From Cantharellus purpuraceus (lineage: Eukaryota > Basidiomycota > Agaricomycetes > Cantharellales > Hydnaceae): a stretch of DNA of 64,000 nt. The stretch is from the NCBI GenBank assembly GCA_025174535.1, contig JALBUN010000045.1:2790001-2854000 (forward strand). Reading direction: 5' to 3'. Position 1 is the first letter of the stretch; the number at the start of each line of letters is the position of its first letter. A program made the translations under genes and the position numbers. Positions 36,413-46,791 of the stretch are shown here, one piece after another. The notes beneath the pieces are model-generated. The model searched no databases and had not been told where the DNA came from. It saw only the letters and a list, made by a program, of their open reading frames with translations.

Positions 36413-38370
36413 ATGGCCAAGGACAAGTCAGAAAAGAAAGCGAAGAAGGAAAACAAGACGGTAGCATCAAAGCTATCCACAGGGAACAAAAAAAATTCAG
36501 CCAAGGAAAAGGCGGCTCCAATACCTTCCTCCAAGGAGATCCTCGCGAATGGAGCTGCGAAAGTGAATACTACGCAGTCTTGCGTGTCATCATCTTCCTT
36601 ACTCATTTCTTTTAGAAGGGCAAAGATAAAGCAGCGAAGGTCGCTAAGCCACCGCCACCGCCTGAAGAATCCAGTGAAGAGTCCTCCGAGGACTCTTCAG
36701 AAGAAGAGGATGTAAAGCATAATGGCAAGGAACCTCCCGCACGTCTTCACATTTATGCATTATCTATCATCTCATATATAAGTCATAGGCAAAAGCAACG
36801 ATATCGAGTGATTCCTCAAGCGATTCCGAATCCTCATCCAAAGTCGAGGAGCCGAAGGCATTGCAGGTGAAACAGAAGATACCTGCTACTAAAGTGGATT
36901 TGAGTTCTTCGAGCGATAGCAGCAGCGAAGATGAGATTTCGGCAAAACTCACGCCACAGTCAGCCAAAGCTGTATCAAAGAGTGCTGGCCATAAGGATAA
37001 GGTGGCAGCGAAACAAGACTCAAGTTCTTCGGAGGAATATTCCGATGAGGACGATAGTCCAGCCCAAGTTGCATCCAAGCCAGCAGTTATGGCCACCAAT
37101 GCTGCACCGAAAGGTGCTGTTCTTACGTCCGGAGCTTTCGCTCCAGCTGGAGCAGATTCTGACTCTTCAGATTCTTCATCAGAATCCGAAAGCTCAGAAT
37201 CTGAGTCGGAAGAGAGTAGTGGAGATGCTAAATTGGTGGTTTCTAAGCTACCCCAACAAGAAAAGGCTGCCGCGTCCGAATCCTCATCCGAGTCTGATGA
37301 ATCTGACGAAGACGAAGACGTTAAAATGGCAGATGCTACTGCTCCTGCCATGCCCAAGGGTGAATGCGATGTCGTATCAGTTGGGGTCATGACTAATTCT
37401 CGTCGACTGTCAGGAAAACGGAAGGCAGACGATGATGGTTCGGCCCCTGTGAAGAAAGCCAAAACTACTACTGCAAGTGGTGATGCTGACGCTGGGGAGA
37501 GCAAGACCTTGTTTGTTGGTCAACTCTCGTGGAATGTCGACAACGATTGGCTGTCAAGCGAATTCGCAGGTGCTGGTGAAGTTGTATCGGCCCGTGTCCA
37601 AATGGATCGTCAAAGTGGTCGTTCCCGAGGGTTTGGATATGTCGAGTTCACCACTGTAGCTGCCGCAAGATCAGCTCTTGAGAAGTTCCAGGGCAAAGAG
37701 ATTGACGGGCGCGCCATTAAACTTGACTTGTCTACACCACGCCAACCAAATCCTACTGCTCGTGCCAAGCAGTTTGGCGACGTTGCTGGTGAGCCTAGCA
37801 GCACACTATTTGTTGGCAATATCTCGTGGTCCACGACGGAGGATATGTTGTGGGAACACTTCGGACAATACGGCGAAGTTAGCGCGGTTCGTATCCCAAC
37901 GGATCGAGAGTCGGGGAAACCCAAAGGTTACGGATATGTGGAGTATTCTGATGTCGAGACTGCGAAGAAAGGCTATGAGGGTGCCAGCGGGTCCCAAATA
38001 GACGGGAGGAACATCCGACTTGATTATTCTCAGCCAAGAGACTCCAATGGCGGCAGCAGCCGTGGCTTCGGCGGCAGAGGCAGGGGTGGTGACCGCGGTG
38101 GAAGGGTGAGTTGATATTGAAGGTCTACATTCTAGTTCTCATTTTCTCGTGTCCAGGGCGGTGGTCGTGGGTTTGGTGACCGTGGTGGTCGCGTGAGCGC
38201 CTCAACTAGCTGTTGCTTTAGTATCGCTGATGGATTTCTTTCTGTAATAGGGTGGAGGTCGAGGCCGTGGTGGCGACCGTGGCGGCCGTGGAGGACGGGG
38301 TGGACCTCGAGGTGGGGCCCGTACAGGAGGTATCACTTCTTTCTCAGGCAAGAAGACGACATTCGATTGA
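36413..38370 (+). CDS. NSR1: Nucleolin-like nucleolar protein (NSR1/Gar2 type)
   Basis: The N-terminal half is a Lys-rich start (MAKDKSEKKAKKENK) followed by repeated acidic Ser clusters such as SSEESSEDSSEEED and SSESDESDEDEDVK, likely casein kinase II targets. A basic KKAKTTT patch precedes two RRMs. RRM1 starts KTLFVGQLSWNVDND with RNP1 SRGFGYVEF; RRM2 starts STLFVGNISWSTTED with RNP1 PKGYGYVEY. The C-terminal RGG tail (GGRGRGGDRGGR, GGGRGFGDRGGR and later units) is split by two introns, and the protein ends SFSGKKTTFD. This is the plan of yeast NSR1 and S. pombe Gar2, which act in pre-rRNA processing and 40S assembly. The exon after 36785 begins at AKATISSDSS. The donor at GAT|GTAAAG keeps phase 0. 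Confidence 0.88.
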
Positions 38371-38592
38371 GCTTGCCCATATTATCCCCCATATTGTCTC
38401 GTTGATATGCTGCTACTGGTGCTATATGCTCTCGCACTTCGGTTCATTTGTACATTTGTCTAACTCACGAAAAGAAACCGTTGTGGAGATAAATTATATT
38501 GGGGGCTCACAGACAGACCATTGATTGTGGGTATACTAGATGGGGATACAGAATTAACGGATGCAAATAGACCTTACATAGCAGTGACCTTG

Positions 38593-40646
38593 TCATGAAA
38601 TTTCCTCGAGCTTGCCTTCTTGTTGTGCCTTACGTATTGGATTTACGCCCATACCAGACTTCTCCAGTCGGTCGAATAGGACAAAAAGTTTTTCCGCCTC
38701 AAGCTCCTTCTCTTCCTCTGTCATCTCGTCCCCAGTGTTAGGCCGGTTTTGATTGCGGATGCCCGTAATCGGGTTGATGGCAGCCCCCTCTGCGTCTGTC
38801 GTGCCGGCCGGAGGAGCCATAATACCCTTGTTGAATAAGAATCCCGCACAGTTGCCATAACCGATTTGTCCCGCAAGAGTCGATGCTAACAGAAGATTAG
38901 AATATATTGATGGTATATTGGATCATGGACTTACCGTCAGAATCACATATCGTGAAAAGCAGCTCGCCTATACTGTCTTTGACGCGCGCAAAGTATACGG
39001 AAGACATGAGCCTAATACAGCGCCCTAATAGATCCTCTCTTGCTTCAAGTGGGCTCGTTCGATCTCTGTGGGTGCAATGACTTATGTAGGTTAACTATCA
39101 ACGAAGCATTGGATATTCTACGCACAGATCAGAAGGCAGTATCCATTCCTTCATACGGAGCTTGGCAGATTCATCTCCCGCGGCAAACCGAGTCAGCAAT
39201 ACAACTAGCGGTGTCAGTATGTCGTCTAAAATAACGCCCTCGGTTTTGCACAGCTGACGCACTGCAGCGTCGTCCGGGTCTCCTGGAATATAATGTGCGG
39301 TCGTGATGTCAAGTAGATCCCACGCGCGCTGCACCGTGTCACGGGGAACTACATTTTCTTTTACTGAAGGTGGGACAGGAGAGGAAGGTCTTGAGGATGA
39401 CAGGGAGCGTCGACCTGGGGTAAGTGCAGACAATGCCTTGTGGAACTTCTCGGCAGGCTGCGGGCGAGGTGTTGCGGTGGGGGAGGAGGTGGGAGAGAAC
39501 CAACGAGGGGCAAATGGTGCGACCGGGATGGTGATCAATGCATGTATGACGTGAGTCAGAGGAGGTCCCAGGGGACATGGGAATGTCGGCGGGAGGCCGT
39601 TAAACATCCGGAGGAGCGGCGGAAGGAGACTGATTGATATTGAGTTGTTGCGCCAATTCAAGAACAAAGCCCGATGACACACTTTTCAAGGTTGCTACTC
39701 CACAGTTCCCCCATATTCCCGGATTGCGGGGAGTCCTCTTTAACTTTGCCCTTGTCTTTGTCTTCTGCATCAACCATCCGAGGGTATTGTAGAAGAAGGT
39801 TGAACGTGAACTTGAGAATATCAACCATAGCCTCCTTGGCCATGGCCTGACCGGATAGTAGGGAGTACATGAGGGAGTCAAACCTTTGGCCCATGATGTC
39901 AACGATCCGAAGTTCTTCCACTAGCTTGCGTGTAAAAGAAGTCTGCTTCACTGTGACCAAGAAGAGGATACGAGACGCAAGAAAGATAGATTGTGGGGAT
40001 GCCGATCGCTAGATACCACCAGTTTAGTCGCGGAGAAGTAATATTAGACATGGTGATCCCACCTCGAGCATTTCCACGCATGCTTCACCTCCCTGGATGT
40101 CTAGCCAGGCATCACGTCCAGAGTCAACGAGGAGAAGAGCGTTGGCGGCGCATCGCATTGCCTCGTGAGCGGCTTCTAAGTGACTTTCCCGAGTGTCAGA
40201 GCCCAAATTCAGAAGAATTTGCAGGTTCTGTTGCAATGGTCAAGCCATGCCAGACGGAACGCAATAAACGGAAACATACCTGTGGCACGACTATGACCCG
40301 AGATGCTGTCGGATTACGGCCCAATGTCTTCAGTGCCAGGAGGGCCAGGGCCGTGTCTACAATCACAATTGTAGGATTGTTGCATGCAATACTTTAAGCA
40401 CAGACCTTTCTGAGCTAACCGCCCTTTGCCGTCTTTAACGTCATTTAGCAAGGTCTGTACGAGCTGCTGCTTCTCCTCTGCACTGAAGGCGTCAATGGGC
40501 GCTGAAGGAAATGAGTCAAGCGGGTTGGGGAAGGAGCGGCTAATGTGCTAACCATTCACGATGTTCTGAATAGTGGAGAGGATGTCGGTCCTTGACGAGG
40601 ACTGGGTGAGTTCGAGATACAAGGAAATAAGAGGATTTGAAGCCAT
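38593..40646 (-). CDS. RIC8: Synembryn RIC8, G-alpha chaperone/exchange factor
   Basis: Starts MASNPLISLYLELTQSSSRT on the minus strand. The body is alpha-helical armadillo-like, with blocks such as VRTLLNDVKDGKG-type segments near 40430, AANALLLVDSGRDAWLDIQG, LVEELRIVDIMGQRFDSLMY and AMAKEAMVDILKFTFNLLL. Later blocks are PGDPDDAAVRQLCKTEGVIL and LLTRFAAGDESAKLRMKEWI. The C-terminus has NPITGIRNQNRP, EMTEEEKELEAEKLFVLFDR and ends GVNPIRKAQQEGKLEEIS, the typical RIC8 tail. RIC8 folds and activates heterotrimeric G-alpha subunits in the cytosol and at the membrane and is needed for growth and development in filamentous fungi. About six introns; individual junctions were not all verified. An upstream in-frame stop confirms the start. 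Confidence 0.85.
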
Positions 40647-41300
40647 GTCCTGGACAAGATCAGCAAGGGTATGTGAAGCGGATAGGCATCCGCAAAGGGA
40701 TGTGTTGGTGGTCCAGAAGGTGCTTTGGACTGTGTTAAAGCTGGAGGATCGAAGCTTGACCGAATCTATCTAACGGACGATCGCGTGAGATAAACAAAAG
40801 TTTTGGTGGTCGTTGTCTCGGTAGGTGTGTGTAACCTGCATCCGTAATCAAAGTCGGCCGGCTGTTGCAGCCATGGCCCCTTGTCGGTAGCATACCTACT
40901 TCGCCGTGACCTCTTGTCCCTTAGTCCCCTCTTACCAGGCCACCTCGCACTGTACGATACGTTGGGCACACGCCTTCTTCATGCTCCACTAGTCGCTCGG
41001 TCTATCCATTGTGGCAGACAGCCTGCTTCACGCGCAACACGGCTTCCTCAATTGATATCGACTTTAGCTACCCTGCAGTCTGCCCGTGGACCGTTCATTA
41101 GTCTCCCAGCGCAACAAATGCACTTTGGTCACATCTCTTGCTGCCCTGAGTACCTATCATAATTGAGGTTAGAATTGATCCGGGACGACCAATAGCCCTT
41201 CCTCTGCACAGGGCATGACCACCATGGCGCTATTCTGCAAACCCCGGTACGTAGTCATAGAACTGTCTTTGATCTGCTTCAAATTCAGAGGAGGTATGTG
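40647..41300 (+). other. Gene-free stretch with an orphan frame next to the repeat island
   Basis: A 93-codon plus-strand frame (40881-41162) reads ARSIHCGRQPASRATRLPQL in its middle. It is basic and could be a presequence or first exon, but nothing downstream continues it before the CpG-poor island starts near 41.4 kb. It may be chance, or the 5' stub of a gene disrupted by the insertion. Confidence 0.25.
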
Positions 41301-42139
41301 TCAAGATTGAAATTTCCTGTGAGGAGCAAGGAGAGAAAATGTTGATTCTGTGTAAGGGAGCTGCGCTCCTTACCGGTAGTAGGTCCCGCTGGTCCACTGG
41401 TCCACGCACCCATCTGTTCCACTAGATGCCCATGATATTAGAGAGTACTATCAGGCATCAGCACTGTGGGAAGTGGAACCACTGAAAACTTGTGGTATGA
41501 ACCACTGAAATTTCAATGGGTGAATAACTGCATCCAGTGGGAAAAGCACTGAAATTTAGTGGTAAACTCACTGAGGCTGTTTCAGTAGGAAAGTGTTCAT
41601 ACCTGTAAGTGCATCTCAGGGGTATGACCATGTGGATTCAGTGAGTGGGGACAGGATTTCAATGTTCACACTGTGATCTCCAGGGGTAGAATCATGTAAA
41701 CTTAAAAGACTATCACTGACATTACTGTTTTGGAACCTGCAAAATTATGGTGTTAGGGCAAACTCCATGAATGAACAGCTGAGAAGAATATCAAACCCTG
41801 CTGCAGCACAACTCCAGAAATGATTTAACATTTGTACTTTGGTTACAATCCTTTGTATTTGTATGGGAACTGGTTTTCCTTGAATAATATCTTGTTTACT
41901 GTCCCGAATCTATGTATTTTCACTTCATGGCCTTAAAATATCAGCAAATACCTGCTGCTTTCTATTGATTTAGGGTCATTCAAATATTCTCTATTTTTTC
42001 ATATTTTTTTGGGAATTTTCCATGCAGAAATGAGTCCACAACCTTGTTGTTCTGCTGGGCAATGTTTGGGACCCACATGGACCCACAAACCTTTGCAGAT
42101 GTCAGCAGCTTTAAAGTCAGCTGGAGTCACCTGGACAAG

Positions 42140-42429
42140 TGACTCATTTTCAATCACATGACTCATTTCAATCTCTAACTCAATCTGGTCACCACTGCCA
42201 GTAAATCCTCAATATCTTTGCAACCACTGCACCTCCTGACTCCATTTTCAGTGGAGAGTTCAATAGAAGCTGTGCCTATCCATAGCTGTGCTGATCAGCC
42301 CGGGAAACGAAGTATTGACCAAGTTATTTGAGTAATGGTGACTCATACCATGACTCCTGTGATTACTCATACTATGACTCTTGCTCTGAGTCACACTATG
42401 ACTCCATCCATGACTCATGCCATGAGTCA
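42140..42429. promoter_or_regulatory. Cluster of TGASTCA (Gcn4/AP-1 type) sites in the plus LTR
   Basis: Six perfect TGA(C/G)TCA sites lie at 42140, 42159, 42339, 42387, 42411 and 42423. Near matches (TGACTCC, TGACTCT) occur between 42351 and 42404. They are 130-420 bp upstream of the TATA box at 42561, the U3 position of an LTR. A bZIP activator such as Gcn4/Cpc1 is the obvious candidate. This is inference from the motif. Confidence 0.5.
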
Positions 42430-42560
42430 GAGCAAATCCAAGCAGCTCATTGGCTAGGAAACTTCCACCCCCTTCTCACATATTCCACTAGCTTCCAGTA
42501 GTTTCCATCTATTAATAGGTAGAAGTTTCCAGTAGTATTAGTCAGCTCCTGTAAATACAA

Positions 42561-42569
42561 TATAAAAGG
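42561..42569 (+). promoter_or_regulatory. TATA box of the plus LTR
   Basis: TATAAAAGG in the LTR, conserved as TATATAAGG at the equivalent place of the inverted copy (43411-43421). Confidence 0.55.
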
Positions 42570-42713
42570 AGGCCATTCTGCCTCTGAAATTAATAACCAT
42601 TTCTACCCCATCATTTGCACATCAGTGTAACTAGACTCTGGAAGTCTTATTCATTCCCTACTGCTAAGAAACATATTACCTTCCTGCATATCGTCTGCAT
42701 TGACCATTACAAC

Positions 42714-44100
42714 GGATTGTAACCAAAGTACAAACATTAAATCGTTTCTGGAGTTGTGCTGCAGTAGGATTTGATATTCTTCTCAGCTGTTCATTCATGG
42801 AATTGTGGTGATTTAGAATTTGCCCTAACACCATAATTTTGCAGGTTCCAAAACAGTATTGGTCAATGCAGACTATACGCAGAAAGGTAATACGTTTCTT
42901 AGCAGCAAGAAATGAATAAGACTTCCAGAGTCTAGAGTTCACAGATGCTTAGGGGTCCAGATATTTCAAAAAGAGGGGAATGCACTTAGAGGCTAAAGGA
43001 AGTAGGTGGATGAATCCAACCGTCCAACCAGTGGCACTCAGAAGCAGGTAACAGTAATGTGTGAAGTAGTCTAGCAACTGCTTCACATGAGTTTAAGATT
43101 CTAATGCTCTGCAAAGGCAGTACACACTAGTAACTTAAACAAAGAGCACTAATGGCAGGACTATTGACAGACAATCTCACCCTGTAGATTTGTAGTCACG
43201 TGAGGCAGATACTACACTCACGCCCAAAGCAGGAATATCACTACTTCAAGTGCAATCAAGTACAGTTATACAACTGTAAAAGATCCTTGAACTGGTAATC
43301 AACAGTTACTGAGATAGAGGATGACACTGTATGTCACTCTAATCACACTGGTGTGCAGAAGATAGGTAGAATAGGTTGAATATGTTGTTATTTCAGAGGC
43401 AGAATGACCTCCTTATATATTGTATTTACAGGGGCTGATTAATAGTTCTGGAATATTCTACCTATTAATAGATGGAAACTACTGGAAGGTTGTGGAAGGT
43501 GGAAGAAAGGGGTAGACTATTCCAAGCCAATCACAGGTTCTGATCACTGCACCGATGGAAACAGCTGGAATATTATGGAAAGGGGTGGAATATTCCAAGG
43601 CAATCACCTGATCTGATCATCAACCACCTGCTCTGATCCCTGAACTAGGCACTGATCAGGCAAAAAGAAGGGTATCCACCCTGTTTTCTGCACTTGTTTG
43701 GACAGCCATGGATAGCCAGATCTCAGGTGATGATCTCCATGGAAAATTATGCCCTGAGAGGCTGTGGTTGTCAAGTTAGAGAATATTTATTGATGAGAGA
43801 CATCTGAGCTTGAATTGAGGCCAAATGCCTGGTCCAAAAGGGGAGAGCCGGCTGTGTGAAGGTTTGTGGGTGCCTATGGGTCCACAACTGTAGCACAGCA
43901 GAATAAGAGCATTCTGGGCCAAGTTCTGCATGGAATATTCCTGAAAAAAATATGGAGAAATAGAGAATATTTGAATAAGTCCATTCCAGGTACAAGCATC
44001 AAATATATGCTGATATTTAGGAATGGAAAAGCAAAGAATAGTATATTGGTGCTGCATAAATGGAATTTGATAGGGAAAAGGTGGTTCCCATACACAACCC
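42714..44100 (-). mobile_element. LTR retroelement fragment, minus orientation
   Basis: Minus-strand copy of the neighbouring element. Reading from about 44100 downward gives a segment matching GTATGGGAAC and CTATTTxTTCATATTTTTTT of the plus copy. A TATA box (AATATATAAGG, 43411-43421) follows, then GTCATTCTGCCTCTGAAAT. The LTR end has GTCTTATTCATT and GCATTGACC at about 42861. The leader then reads TTTTGGAACCTGCAAAATTA. A short frame there encodes NEQLRRISNPTAAQLQKRF, possibly gag-derived. Diverged from the plus copy by substitutions and indels. Confidence 0.55.
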
Positions 44101-44187
44101 CCACAATGTACCTGACTCCTTCTCCAACTCTGACCAAAACCCTCAATTGGACCTAGTACATGACAGTGTGTTTCTGTAGTGCAACAA

Positions 44188-44445
44188 GATTCCCAAGAAG
44201 CAGGGAATCATGACAGCTGCATATAGCTGCTGTCAGTGTCAACAGATCAGCTGAAGTTGACAGCATGACCAGATAGACCACACATAGACAACAAAACAAT
44301 CTATGGGTATTGGGAGATTGGTGGAACACTAGCCCACTGTCTATAAGACAGTGGGAGTGAGGGGATAATAATATCCCCTGAATTCACACACGCAACAGGT
44401 ATGAAAACCTTCATGCTAGAGCAACCCATCACTGCAATTAGCATG
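44188..44445. repeat. Array of seven perfect inverted repeats (hairpins)
   Basis: Perfect stems are at 44188-44209 (GATTCCC/GGGAATC), 44211-44235 (TGACAGC/GCTGTCA), 44237-44262 (TGTCAAC/GTTGACA), 44283-44305 (CATAGA/TCTATG), 44333-44355 (CCCACTGTCT, 3-nt loop), 44360-44379 (AGGGGATA, 4-nt loop) and 44412-44445 (CATGCTA/TAGCATG). The first three are separated by single bases. No two stems share sequence. The array sits at the border between the CpG-poor retroelement block and the CpG-rich minisatellite. Confidence 0.7.
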
Positions 44446-44637
44446 CAGCAGGTGCGAGTACGGGCGCTAGTGCCCTCCTCCGGGCCGTCATCACGGTGGC
44501 GGTAGTCGTCCCTGTCGCCGCGGGACACACCGTATGCGCCGTCGCCGGGGTGGACGCTGGCGGGACAGGGGGACGGACTGGGTGGCGGGACAGCACGGTG
44601 CACGTCAGCGGGCACGCATGCAGGCTGGAGGGGGTGT

Positions 44638-45215
44638 GGGCGCGAGTGCGAGTCGGACAACAATGCGGGTGCGGCGCGAGTGAGGGCTAGAGGGGGGCGG
44701 CGCGAGTGCAGGGGTGAGTGGGGACGCGAGTGCGGGTGCGGCGGCGCGAGTGGGGACGCGAGTGTGAGCTAGAGGGGGCGCGAGTGAGGGCTGGAGGTGT
44801 CGCGAGTGCGGGTTAGAGGGGTCACGAGTGCGGGCTAGAGGGAGCGCAAGTGCGAGTCGGATTCCTCAGGGGGATGCGCCAGACGCTGAACTCGCGCACC
44901 CAGCAGGTGGGACGTCCGCCGCGCTCGGCGGGCGCGAATTCGATGGTGAGGTGGATGTGCGGCGCGAGGGGCGTTGAAAAAGGACGGCGCGTAATTGCCG
45001 GCGATATATAGAGTACCTACGGCCAGGGGGCGCGAGTGCGGGTGCGGCGTGAACGCGAGTGGGGGCTGGAGGGGGCGTCAGTGCGGGTGCGGACGCGAGT
45101 GTGGGCTGGAGGCGGCGCGGCGGGTGCGGATGCGAGTCAAATGCGAGTATGGGCTGGAGGCGGCGCGCGAGTGCGAATGCGAGTGCGGACGCGAATATAG
45201 GCTGGAGGGGGAGGG
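44638..45215. repeat. CpG-rich degenerate minisatellite, two blocks
   Basis: Blocks 44638-44865 and 45029-45215 are built of a degenerate unit of about 20-26 bp resembling CGCGAGTGCGGGCTAGAGGG. The plus strand is G-rich. A less repetitive stretch, 44866-45028, separates them. The island from 44460 onward is CpG-dense, the reverse of the preceding 3 kb. Confidence 0.7.
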
Positions 45216-45244
45216 GCTTGAGGGGGTACAGCGAGCCAGTGGTC

Positions 45245-45345
45245 AGCTACAGCTTGTAGCAACAGCAACAGAGAGAGCGACAGATAGAGCGGCTTGTAGA
45301 CAGCGATAGCAACAGAGAGCGACAGCAGAGAGCGATGGCAGCGAC
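45245..45345. repeat. AGAGCGACAG/CAACAG simple repeat
   Basis: Imperfect tandem of AGCAACAG and AGAGCGACAG units, purine-rich on the plus strand, 160-260 bp upstream of the SEC14 start. Confidence 0.6.
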
Positions 45346-45508
45346 CGATTGTGGAGGTCGGGGGTAGAAAGCGAATGAAAATTTTCGATTCGCAAGCGCG
45401 CACTGAGCAGCGTCGCGCGACTTGTCACATGACCTGTGCCTTATGCAATGATTTCATTATATGATGTGTGACTTCGGAGTTGGTAAAGGTCTGCACTCTA
45501 CGCACAGC

Positions 45509-46578
45509 ATGCCTCCAAACCCGCCAGCCGCAGTACATGACAGCTCGAAGCCCCTTCCAGGACGACTTGGAAATTTAACAGTCATTCAACAACACACTCT
45601 AAACAAGTTCAAAAAGGAGCTACAAGACGAAGGTACGTGGGTCACAGGTTTCTTGAAGCTACTGAAGGACCCAAGCACACTTTTGGGTATATAGGGTACT
45701 TTGTTCCCGAGCGTCATGACGACGCAACATTGTTGAGGTTCTTAAGGGCGAGGAAGTTTGATCTGATCAAGGCGAAGCAGATGCTTATCGCTGCAGAGGA
45801 ATGGAGGAAGAGTTTTGGTGTAGATGACATTGTCCGGTATGTTGCAGCCACTGCGTCCGGTCGCTGAGGTTTGATTAATATTGGGTGGATGCAGGGACTT
45901 TGATTACACGGAGCAAGCAGAGGTCGATAAGTACTATCCACAGTATTATCACAAAACAGATAAAGTAAGCCAGCCCTGTATTCTTCTCAGTGCCCTTTCA
46001 TGTATCTTCTGTAGGATGGTCGACCTTTATACATTGAACGTCTAGGAAAGCTTGATATCAAGGCGCTCTACAGCATCACGACACCGGAGCGGCAACTGAA
46101 GCATCTCGTCTACGAGTATGAAAAATCCTACAGCGATCGTATGCCTGCATGTTCCGCCGAGGCTGGCTACCCGATCGAGACCACCTGCACTGTAATGGAT
46201 CTGCAGAACGTAGGACTAGGGCAGTTCTATAAGGTCAAGGACTATGTCATGCAGGCTGCTGCGATCGGTCAGGACCGCTACCCGGAGTCGATGGGCAAAT
46301 TCTATATCATCAACGCGCCGTACCTCTTCTCGACCGTTTGGTCGTTTATCAAGCCGTGGCTCGATGAAGTCACGGTGTCAAAAATAGATATTATTGGGAA
46401 GGACTACAAAGGGAAACTGTTAGAACAGATTCCGGCGGAGAACTTGCCGAAGGATTTGGGTGGGACGTGTGAATGTGACGGGGGGTGCTCCCTGTCAGAT
46501 GCGGGGCCGTGGAACAAACATCCGGGGTTAGTGAAGAACATAGAGAACGGGGATGCATCTGGGAAGTCGGACGCATGA
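45509..46578 (+). CDS. SEC14: SEC14-family phosphatidylinositol/phosphatidylcholine transfer protein
   Basis: Starts [20 protein letters not shown]. The CRAL-TRIO N-terminal helices read [20 protein letters not shown] and [19 protein letters not shown] across the first intron. The lipid-binding domain has [54 protein letters not shown] and [20 protein letters not shown], then [19 protein letters not shown]. This is a close SEC14 pattern. The protein exchanges PI and PC at Golgi membranes and supports secretion. An in-frame ATG at 45461/45464 would add 15-16 residues without conservation, so 45509 is preferred. Four exons. The promoter lies directly beside the minisatellite and AGAGCGACAG repeat, which may be used as regulatory DNA. 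Confidence 0.9.
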
Positions 46579-46791
46579 TACCCTGGAGGCTAGACGGACT
46601 GCTGATCGCGTTTCTCTCGTAGTCAGTACATTCAGTTAATTTCATGATTCCATGCATCGCAGTGTCTAATAAAACCCAATGGTAAATATTGGGGATAGTG
46701 ATAATGGCAATAGTTACATTGCAATATCTACCAAACGTCTTGTAGCTCAAGTACTCAAGAACTCAGGCTCCACATAAAATACCCTTACGTA

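Larger units (their letters stand above)
41722..42704 (+). mobile_element. LTR retroelement fragment, plus orientation
   Basis: 41722-41850 is a leader-like segment that recurs inverted at 42714-42860. About 41860-42704 is LTR-like. It carries a TATA box (TATAAAAGG at 42561) followed by GAGGCCATTCTGCCTCTGAA, and ends near GTCTGCATTGACC. Each part has an inverted homologous copy between 42861 and about 44100. No intact gag-pol frame is present. The family (copia- or gypsy-like) cannot be settled, and the 5' LTR border is uncertain. Confidence 0.6.

Noticed and set aside
42676..42942. 88-codon minus-strand frame taken as a gene.
   Set aside because: It crosses the LTR-leader junction of a retroelement fragment. 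Only its end is possibly gag-derived.
44332..44382. Two hairpins read as a Helitron 3' end.
   Set aside because: No CTRR motif follows at the expected distance and no Rep/helicase fragment is nearby.
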